In this document: in pieces, positions 1-5,045 of the stretch | Layout of the letters: each line of letters starts with the position of its first letter | Numbering within the stretch: the stretch's first letter is position 1 | From: an uncultured Collinsella sp. | GTDB lineage: Bacteria > Actinomycetota > Coriobacteriia > Coriobacteriales > Coriobacteriaceae | Assembly: GCA_900762015.1 (NCBI GenBank) | Contig: CAAFEX010000101.1 | Coordinates: 1 to 5,045, forward strand | DNA length: 5,045 nucleotides | Reading direction: 5' to 3' | Made by a program: the position numbers and the translations under genes | Notes under the pieces: model-generated | What the model saw: the letters and a program-made list of their open reading frames with translations, nothing else | Told to the model about the DNA's origin: nothing | The model's database searches: none

Positions 1-2
1 GC

Positions 3-2003
3 TATCTGCCCGACGAAGCGGCGTCGACCGTCGCTCTGAATACCATGGGTGATGAGTTTGAGGGTGACATTCCCAACTGTCGCGTTATGGTGCCCAATGT
101 CTCGATCGCTCAGGCGCTCAAATACAAGGACAAAATCAAAAAGGTCGACGGCGTCGAGGAGGTCCTATGGCTTGACGACGCGGCAGATATCGATCAGCCG
201 CTTGCCACGCAAGACAAAGACACCGTTGAGACCTATTACAAAAAGAACAACGCCCTGTTTACGGTGACGGTTAATTCCGAAAAGGAGATCGAGGCAACCG
301 ACGCTATTCGAGATATCGTGGGCGACGAGGGCGCCATTACGGGCTCGGCCATGTCTAACGCGCTCGCCACCACATCGACCGAGCAGCAGATCAGCATTAT
401 CACGGTCGCTGTCATAGCGATTATCTTCGTGATTCTGGTCATCACGACTACCAGCTGGGCCGAACCCATCCTGGTGCTGCTGGGCCTGGGCGTCTCGGTG
501 TTTATCAACTGGGGCACCAACCTCATCTTTGGCGAGATTAGCTTTGTCACCAACTCTGCGGGCTCCATTTTGCAGGTTGCCATCGCGCTGGACTTCTCGG
601 TCTTTTTGCTGCACCGCTTTAACGAGGAGCGTGGCCGCCACGGCAGCGTTGCCGAAGACATGGTGCAGTCGTGCTGCCTGTCCTCGGTCGCCGTGTTTTC
701 GAGCGGTTGCACGGTCTGCATCGGCTTTATCGCGCTTGCCGCCATGCAGTTTAAGATCGGCCCCGACCTTGGTCTTGCCCTTGCAAAGGGTATCGCCATC
801 AGCCTGGTATCGGTCTTTACCTTTGTTCCTTCGATGTTCGTTCAGTTCGATGGCTTTGTGCAAAAATCGCAGCACAGGCCCTTTGTCCCGCCGCTGGGTA
901 AGTTCGCCCGTCTGGTGCTCAAGGTCTGTATCCCCGCTGCCGTCGTGATCCTCGCCGTGGTTTACCCTGCGCGTGTGGCATCGACCTCCAGCGATATCAC
1001 GTACTACTACGGCACTTCGCACATTTTTGGTTCGGATACGCGGCTTGGTCAGGATATGGACAAGGTCAAGGAGGTCTTTGGCAACTCCGATACCTACGTT
1101 GTGCTCGTTCCCCGTGGAGAGGTGAGCGAGGAGCAGGCACTCTCCAATGAGCTCAAGGCGCTCCCCGAGGTCAAGTCCATCCAGAGCTATGTTGACGTTG
1201 CGAGTCCCTATATCCCCACGGGCATGGCCGAAAAGGACACGCTCGATCTGGTGGAGGGAGAGCACTACAGCCGTTTGGTGCTCACGGTTACCGCGCCCTA
1301 CGAGGGTCCGAGTACATTTAAGCTGGTCAAGAAGATTCGTTGTATCGCGGACAAACATTATCCGGGTAAGGCAATGCTCGCCGGCGAGGGCGTGAGCACC
1401 ACCGACCTTAAGGACACCATCACCGTCGATAAGGGCAAGGTCGACCTCATCGCCGTCGTGGCCGTGTTCGCGGTCTTGCTGCTGGCCACCAAGTCGCTGA
1501 GCCTGCCGATCATCTTGGTGCTCGTGATTGAGACCTCGATCTGGATCAACTTTGCTGCACCGCTCTACACCGGTATGCACGAGTTCTTCCTCGCCTACTT
1601 AATTGTGAGCTCCATCCAGCTGGGCGTTGCCGTCGACTACGGCATCCTGATTGCTGACCGCTATCGTGAGGACCGCGTGACCATGCATAAGCGCGAAGCG
1701 CTACTCGAGACCATGGAAGCTTGCACGATTCCTGTTTTGACCTCTGGATCGGTTCTGCTGATCAGTGGCTTCCTGATCCATGCGATCTCGAGCCACGGCG
1801 TGCTCAAGCAGATCGGCTGGTTCCTGGGCGTCGGCGTGAGCATCTCCCTAGTCGCCGTACTCTTTGCGCTGCCGGGTTTCCTGTATGTGCTCGATGGCCT
1901 CATCGGCAAGACCACGCTCAAAGCTCATTTTTTGCCCAAGGATGCCCAGGATCCGGTTTCGGATACCACCGAGGCATCGGCTGCGGACGGCTCCGCTCAG
2001 TAA
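3..2003 (+). CDS. MMPL-family RND transporter, 5' end cut off by window edge
   Basis: Integral membrane transporter of the MMPL branch of the RND superfamily; members use the proton gradient to move lipids, siderophores or other hydrophobic compounds outward. The frame is open from base 3 (Tyr-Leu-Pro-Asp...), before the first visible ATG at 45, so the true start lies upstream. By comparison with the family about 45-50 residues are missing, including TM1. Counting from the ATG at 45: end of extracytoplasmic loop 1 (1-110), TM2-TM6 (about 116-135, 141-163, 169-191, 210-235, 243-268), TM7 (293-310), second large porter loop (311-466), TM8-TM12 (about 467-482, 487-508, 514-538, 562-581, 590-618) and a short polar tail. 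The duplicated RND layout is plain. TM4 carries ALDFSVFLLHRFNEER and TM10 carries GVAVDYGILIADRYRE, the expected proton-relay positions (Asp183, Asp531). The TAA stop is 32 bases before the next gene, implying co-transcription. Family assignment is firm; substrate unknown. Confidence 0.93.
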   Translation, partial: YLPDEAASTVALNTMGDEFEGDIPNCRVMVPNVSIAQALKYKDKIKKVDGVEEVLWLDDAADIDQPLATQDKDTVETYYKKNNALFTVTVNSEKEIEATDAIRDIVGDEGAITGSAMSNALATTSTEQQISIITVAVIAIIFVILVITTTSWAEPILVLLGLGVSVFINWGTNLIFGEISFVTNSAGSILQVAIALDFSVFLLHRFNEERGRHGSVAEDMVQSCCLSSVAVFSSGCTVCIGFIALAAMQFKIGPDLGLALAKGIAISLVSVFTFVPSMFVQFDGFVQKSQHRPFVPPLGKFARLVLKVCIPAAVVILAVVYPARVASTSSDITYYYGTSHIFGSDTRLGQDMDKVKEVFGNSDTYVVLVPRGEVSEEQALSNELKALPEVKSIQSYVDVASPYIPTGMAEKDTLDLVEGEHYSRLVLTVTAPYEGPSTFKLVKKIRCIADKHYPGKAMLAGEGVSTTDLKDTITVDKGKVDLIAVVAVFAVLLLATKSLSLPIILVLVIETSIWINFAAPLYTGMHEFFLAYLIVSSIQLGVAVDYGILIADRYREDRVTMHKREALLETMEACTIPVLTSGSVLLISGFLIHAISSHGVLKQIGWFLGVGVSISLVAVLFALPGFLYVLDGLIGKTTLKAHFLPKDAQDPVSDTTEASAADGSAQ

Positions 2004-2020
2004 CGTTTTACAAAGCAGTT

Positions 2021-2028
2021 GGAAGGAA
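2021..2028 (+). promoter_or_regulatory. Shine-Dalgarno sequence of the heptad-repeat gene
   Basis: The purine run GGAAGGAA lies 7 bases before the ATG at 2036. It decides the start: the same frame is open back to 1721, but that part overlaps the transporter gene in another frame, and only the ATG at 2036 has both a ribosome site and a signal sequence right after it. No promoter-like sequence is evident in the 32-base gap, which fits translation from a shared mRNA. Confidence 0.85.
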
Positions 2029-2035
2029 TACCGCA

Positions 2036-4465
2036 ATGCATACCCATACCACTGATACCGCTTCGAAAGAGCTCAAAGCCCAACGCGATCTTGTACGTCG
2101 TCCCCATAAGCGCATCGCTGCGCTCGCTCTTGCCGCCGGTCTGACCGTGGCCCTTACCGTTCCCGGTGCCGTTGTGTTCGCCGACGGCGTAGGGTCGACG
2201 AGCGCTGCCTCGGCTACGAGTGAACAGATGGCGACGGACTCCGATAACAGCACGCCGGGATATAAGAAAAACCAGGTCGTATACGTCAAAACCGATGCCG
2301 ACGGCAATCGCACGGGTGTTTACGTGGTCAATAGCTTCGAGGCCAATAAGGGCGTCAAGATCGACGATGCCGGCACCTATAACAAAGTGACCAACCTATC
2401 GACGACTCAAAAACTAACGGACGACAGCGGGTCGGTTGCCGTTACGGGCCAGGGAGTGCAGGACTTTGTCTACCAGGGCGATCTGGACAAGAACACTCAG
2501 ATGCCGTGGAACGTCACCGTGGCATACCAGCTCGATGGCCGCGATATCGACGCCAAGGATTTGGCGGGCAAGAGCGGCAAGCTCACCATGAAGCTCAAGG
2601 TCGAAAAGAATGACGACTATACCGGTGGCGATTATGCCGATAACTACCTGGTTCAGATTACCGGTCAGCTTAAGGATGCCGAGGCACACGATATTGAGGC
2701 TGAGGGCGCCACGGTTGCTGCCAACGGCTCCAACACGCAGCTTACCTACATGGTGATTCCCGGCAGCACCGGAGACTACACCATTACGACCGATGTTGAG
2801 GATTTTGAGTTTGATGGCTGGCAGATTGTCGGCGTGCCGCTGAATCTTGCCATCGATGTGGACTCGAGCAGCATGGATACGAGCCAGCTCGTGGAGCTCT
2901 CCAACGGTATTGCTACGGCCAATAGCGGTGCTGGCCAGGTTGCCGACGGTGTCAAGACGCTCGCGGCCTCGCTTGCCACGGCCAATACCGGTGCCGGCAC
3001 GCTGTCAAGTGGCGCCGCTGCGCTCGCGGCGGGTACGAGTCAGCTCAACGCGCAGGTCCCCACGCTGGTCGAAGGCGTGAGCAACCTTAATGCCGGTGCC
3101 GAGGGGGTTAATGCCGGTGCCGTGCAGCTTAAGGGCGGTGCGTCCGATCTTTCGGCGGGCCTTTCCAAGCTGCAGGGGAGCGCACAGCAGATCTCGGGCG
3201 GCATAAGTGGAATTGCCGCTGGGTCCGATACGTACGTCGACGCGCTGACGCTGGGCAAGCAGGCTCAGGAGGCAAACCTTGCCAAGGCGCAGGCTGCGGC
3301 CAAGGCGGCCCAGGACGCCGTGACCGCTACGTCGGGCAACGCCTACAGCGCGCTGTACGGGCCGCAGGGTCTTACGGCGGCGCTCAGCGGCGAGGGGCAG
3401 TACCTTGCCGGTGCACAGCAGGCGCTCGGCGGGGCAAAGCAGGCCGCGAGCGCCATGGGCAACGATGCGGCAAAGGCTAACGCCGAGAGCGCAAAGGCTG
3501 GCGCCGAGAGCACCGTTGCATCTATTGCCGCTGCCAAGGCGGCGGTCGCCGATGCTCAGGACGCGCTGGATAACGCGGCCGATCTCGACTCCGCCAAGGC
3601 TGCGGCAGCCAAGCTAAGCGAGGCTACGGCACAGCTGGATGCCGCCACCGCAAGTGCCGGCAGTGCTGCTACCAGCGCGGGTGCCGCCGCCACGGCGGCA
3701 TCGAGCGCCGATGCGACGGGTCTTACCGCGCTTCTCGATTCTGCATCCAATGCCGTTGCGGGCGCGCAGGGTCTTAACACGCAGGTGTCGCAGGGCCTTA
3801 AGGGTGCCGAGTCCATGTTTGGCACGCTTACCGATCAGGTTACGACTTTGGCCCAGGCGGCCGGCGCCCAGGGCGGCGCCCAGGGTGCCGTCACCGCGCT
3901 CGATAGCGCCATTCAGGGCTACACCACTGTCCAGGATGGCCAACAGCTGAGCCTGGCCGGAGCCATCGCCTATATGAACAGCGCGATCAACCCGGCAAGC
4001 CCCACGGCCGTGAACCCCGGTCTTGTCGCCGGTGTTGGCTCTGCAGCAACGGGCGCGGGTCAGCTGAGCGATGGCGCCGCGGCTCTTGCCGCGGGCACCG
4101 ACCAGCTTGCTGCGGGCACACAGCAGCTCAACGGTGCCACGCCCGCGCTTGCCAACGGCGCATCACAGCTCAACAACGGTGCGGCGCAGCTCAAGACAGG
4201 TGCTGCTAGCCTTGCTAGCGGCATGAATCTTCTCTCCTCGGGTGCAGGTACGCTTGCCAGCGGCGCATCCGAGCTCGGCAACGGCATGCAGGAGCTTACC
4301 GACCGAACGAGCAATCTCGATACTCAGGTCATCGACACCGTTAAGGACAAGATCGAGGAAATGCTCAACCCCGGCTTTACGCCGACGGACTTTGTCAACG
4401 GCGAGCAGGGCGGACATATAAATCGCGTGCAGTTTATCTATATGACGGGCGCGATCAGCAAGTAG
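2036..4465 (+). CDS. Exported xxxLxxG heptad-repeat protein (related to the repeat region of YhgE/Pip proteins)
   Basis: 809 residues, secreted or held at the outer membrane face. Residues 1-29 form a long basic n-region ending RRPHKR, 28-46 a hydrophobic core, and cleavage is plausible after VFA (49/50); uncleaved anchoring is the alternative. Residues about 70-285 look beta-rich (e.g. NQVVYVKTDADGNRTGVYVVN at 79-99). Residues 291-395 are 15 consecutive heptads, mostly GxxxLxx; 403-570 are very Ala-rich with low Gly, likely coiled coil; 673-763 are 13 more heptads with Leu in every one. The tail 764-809 contains a short conserved-looking end, VQFIYMTGAISK. There is no cysteine, no LPxTG motif, no lipobox and no C-terminal membrane segment, unlike full YhgE/Pip proteins, which end in several membrane helices. 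The heptads match the xxxLxxG repeat known from YhgE/Pip and similar envelope proteins. Lying 32 bases after an MMPL gene, it is probably that transporter's extracytoplasmic partner (inference). Molecular function unknown. Confidence 0.88.
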   Translation: MHTHTTDTASKELKAQRDLVRRPHKRIAALALAAGLTVALTVPGAVVFADGVGSTSAASATSEQMATDSDNSTPGYKKNQVVYVKTDADGNRTGVYVVNSFEANKGVKIDDAGTYNKVTNLSTTQKLTDDSGSVAVTGQGVQDFVYQGDLDKNTQMPWNVTVAYQLDGRDIDAKDLAGKSGKLTMKLKVEKNDDYTGGDYADNYLVQITGQLKDAEAHDIEAEGATVAANGSNTQLTYMVIPGSTGDYTITTDVEDFEFDGWQIVGVPLNLAIDVDSSSMDTSQLVELSNGIATANSGAGQVADGVKTLAASLATANTGAGTLSSGAAALAAGTSQLNAQVPTLVEGVSNLNAGAEGVNAGAVQLKGGASDLSAGLSKLQGSAQQISGGISGIAAGSDTYVDALTLGKQAQEANLAKAQAAAKAAQDAVTATSGNAYSALYGPQGLTAALSGEGQYLAGAQQALGGAKQAASAMGNDAAKANAESAKAGAESTVASIAAAKAAVADAQDALDNAADLDSAKAAAAKLSEATAQLDAATASAGSAATSAGAAATAASSADATGLTALLDSASNAVAGAQGLNTQVSQGLKGAESMFGTLTDQVTTLAQAAGAQGGAQGAVTALDSAIQGYTTVQDGQQLSLAGAIAYMNSAINPASPTAVNPGLVAGVGSAATGAGQLSDGAAALAAGTDQLAAGTQQLNGATPALANGASQLNNGAAQLKTGAASLASGMNLLSSGAGTLASGASELGNGMQELTDRTSNLDTQVIDTVKDKIEEMLNPGFTPTDFVNGEQGGHINRVQFIYMTGAISK
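2906..3220 (+). repeat. Heptad block 1 (15 heptads, residues 291-395)
   Basis: In-frame 21-base periodicity within the exported protein. Successive heptads read GIATANS, GAGQVAD, GVKTLAA, SLATANT, GAGTLSS, GAAALAA, GTSQLNA, QVPTLVE, GVSNLNA, GAEGVNA, GAVQLKG, GASDLSA, GLSKLQG, SAQQISG, GISGIAA. Gly is usual at position 1 and Leu/Val/Ile at position 5. This block is more diverged than block 2: several Leu are replaced and two heptads carry Asn at the fifth-sixth positions. Expected to form a long amphipathic helix or helical rod. Confidence 0.88.
3242..3745 (+). other. Alanine-rich, probably coiled-coil segment (residues 403-570)
   Basis: This part of the exported protein leaves the GxxxLxx register and becomes rich in Ala with Lys, Gln, Asp and Glu (for example NLAKAQAAAKAAQDAV and SAKAAAAKLSEATAQL), as expected of long exposed helices. 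A Gly/Pro/Tyr-containing break near residues 433-460 (including YGPQGL) could be a turn between helices. It separates the two heptad blocks, giving a block-coil-block layout. Confidence 0.65.
4052..4324 (+). repeat. Heptad block 2 (13 heptads, residues 673-763)
   Basis: Thirteen uninterrupted heptads: GAGQLSD, GAAALAA, GTDQLAA, GTQQLNG, ATPALAN, GASQLNN, GAAQLKT, GAASLAS, GMNLLSS, GAGTLAS, GASELGN, GMQELTD, RTSNLDT. Leu is at position 5 in all thirteen and Gly at position 1 in eleven. Its first heptads resemble block 1 (GAGTLSS-GAAALAA-GTSQLNA at residues 319-339), pointing to an internal duplication of an ancestral block. Confidence 0.92.
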
Positions 4466-4512
4466 GCAGCCGCGCCCTTGTGGCGATTGGCATCGATAGC
4501 AAGTTATGAGGG

Positions 4513-4549
4513 GAGGGGCCGTCGGGCATTGTCTCGGCAGCCCCTCTTT
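4513..4549 (+). terminator. Probable intrinsic terminator of the operon
   Basis: Starting 47 bases after the TAG stop of the heptad-repeat gene, GAGGGGC (4513-4519) can pair with GCCCCTC (4540-4546), closing a 20-base loop that could hold a small inner pairing; TTT follows. A second GAGGGG at 4508-4513 offers an alternative 5' arm. The T tract is short, so termination may be partial. Position and stem strength favour a terminator, but not decisively. Confidence 0.55.
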
Positions 4550-4575
4550 GCTGTCAGCGGCCACTTCGCGTCTTT

Positions 4576-4792
4576 GCAGAAGCTGTACCGCAAGATTTGT
4601 GTTTGGAAGGAGACGCGCTTTCTGCAAGGGGCGGAGCGCGGAAAGCATGTCCCGGATTTGATGCTCGGAACGGGATGAGCTTTCCGGATCGGACCCCAAG
4701 CGGAAAGCGCGTCCCGTTTCGGGGCTTCAGAATGGGACGCATCCGGAAACCGCATCCCACTCTGAGCCGAAATTCCGGGATGAGATTTCCGC
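4576..4792. repeat. Array of alternating inverted repeats (REP/BIME-like hairpin mosaic)
   Basis: A 17-base motif near GCGGAAAGCGCGTCCCG recurs in alternating orientation. Forward copies: 4576-4589 (decayed), 4638-4654, 4700-4716, 4743-4759. Reverse copies: 4609-4625, 4671-4687, 4733-4746 (3 bases shorter), 4776-4792. Each forward/reverse pair folds into a hairpin of about 50 bases, with 16-base loops in the last three. In the second hairpin 4639-4654 pairs with 4671-4686 over 16 positions with one mismatch and two G-T pairs. Forward copies start 62, 62 and 43 bases apart; the third and fourth hairpins share CCGG at 4743-4746. It lies in the gap between two convergent genes. The layout recalls REP/BIME elements of other bacteria, but the family is not one I can name. 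It could also be a decayed MITE cluster or an mRNA 3'-end structure. Confidence 0.85.
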
Positions 4793-4820
4793 CGAGGACA
4801 CCCTGCGCCGACGGCAACGC

Positions 4821-4853
4821 AAAAAGGGCGCCCGCGCGAATGCGGACGCCCTT
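4821..4853 (-). terminator. Strong intrinsic terminator of the minus-strand gene
   Basis: Read on the minus strand, AAGGGCG (4853-4847) pairs with CGCCCTT (4830-4824), then one mismatch (4846 against 4831), then CCGC (4845-4842) pairs with GCGG (4835-4832) around a 6-base loop. The stem runs into five T (4825-4821), two of which belong to the stem. It begins 51 bases after the stop codon at 4905. On the plus strand the stem is followed by GTGTAGGG, not a T run, so it acts chiefly on minus-strand transcripts. Confidence 0.88.
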
Positions 4854-4904
4854 GTGTAGGGTCGAGATATCAACCAGCCAAGATATCGGCCCTGCGGCCA
4901 GCTC

Positions 4905-5045
4905 TTAGTAGTCGAACTGGTGGTAGTAGCGGCGGTACTTGAGGTTGTGCTTGGTGACCAGCTCGTAGTTGCGCGAGAGGCGGTCGGTGGTCAGCACGGA
5001 CAGGATCCACGGCGACACGATGACGCGGAAGTCGTCGTCCAGGCC
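4905..5045 (-). CDS. C-terminal end of a minus-strand gene, possibly a SIS-domain sugar-phosphate protein (partial)
   Basis: The last 46 codons of a gene entering from the right edge, ending in TAA (complement of 4907-4905). The fragment begins GLDDDFRVIVSPWILSVL, has a middle LTTDRLSRNYELVTKHN and ends LKYRRYYHQFDY. The RRYY...Y end after a helical stretch reminds me of the C-termini of SIS-domain sugar isomerases/deglycases of the fructoselysine-6-phosphate deglycase type; this is recollection of family style, not an alignment, so the product is tentative. That it is coding is well supported: a continuous frame to a proper stop, a strong terminator 51 bases later, and all 46 sense codons ending in G or C. 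That codon bias is sharper than in the two plus-strand genes, which use T-ending codons freely, and suggests high expression. It is transcribed toward the MMPL/heptad operon. Confidence 0.72.
   Translation of the reverse strand, partial: GLDDDFRVIVSPWILSVLTTDRLSRNYELVTKHNLKYRRYYHQFDY

Noticed and set aside
165..1580. A 471-codon minus-strand open frame opposite the transporter gene
   Set aside because: It lies antisense to a clear MMPL gene, its translation is rich in Arg, His, Asp and Gly with no recognisable domain, and such frames are common opposite GC-rich genes.
1721..2035. A longer upstream start for the heptad-repeat protein at 1721
   Set aside because: The extra 105 residues overlap the transporter gene in another frame and look like shadow sequence; a good ribosome site and signal sequence mark 2036.
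2093..2110. Twin-arginine signal in the heptad protein (RRPHKR)
   Set aside because: The residues after the two arginines do not follow the S/T-RR-x-F-L-K pattern; an ordinary Sec signal fits better.
4576..4792. CRISPR array
   Set aside because: The repeats alternate in orientation, spacers are short, similar to each other and uneven, and no cas gene is present.
4866..4899. Two GATATC copies (4866-4871, 4882-4887) and a GGCC-CTGC-GGCC hairpin (4888-4899) as an operator
   Set aside because: They lie just after the stop codon of the minus-strand gene and before its terminator, not in a promoter position; short palindromes like these are expected by chance.
4597..4908. A 103-codon plus-strand frame across the hairpin array, and minus-strand frames at 4554-4817, 4504-4755 and 4163-4699
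   Set aside because: They are translations of the inverted-repeat array or run antisense into the heptad gene; several overlap each other, and none has a convincing ribosome site or domain.

Overview
The window looks like chromosomal DNA of a fairly GC-rich Gram-positive actinobacterium, most likely a gut Coriobacteriia of the Collinsella type. This placement is an inference from base composition, codon use and the style of the two main proteins; no marker gene is present to prove it.

Layout. Positions 1-2003 (+) hold the 3' nine-tenths of an MMPL/RND-superfamily membrane transporter; its start lies before the window. After a 32-base gap carrying a clear Shine-Dalgarno sequence, 2036-4465 (+) encodes an 809-residue exported protein. 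It has a signal sequence, a probable beta-rich N-terminal domain, two long runs of xxxLxxG-type heptads and an alanine-rich helical region between them. The two genes almost certainly form one operon, and the exported protein is the likely extracytoplasmic partner of the transporter. A GC hairpin at 4513-4549 probably ends this transcript.

Positions 4466-4904 contain no convincing gene. The notable content is an array of imperfect inverted repeats at 4576-4792. A 17-base motif close to GCGGAAAGCGCGTCCCG occurs up to eight times in alternating orientation and builds three good hairpins and one decayed one. It resembles a REP/BIME-type mosaic and is the most unusual element of the window. Next comes a strong intrinsic terminator read on the minus strand (4853 to 4821), which serves the last feature: the C-terminal 46 residues of a minus-strand gene (4905-5045) that enters from the right edge. 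That gene converges on the operon, so the hairpin array sits between two convergent transcription units.

Functionally, the operon probably moves or organises a hydrophobic or envelope-associated substrate using the proton gradient. The substrate cannot be read from the sequence.
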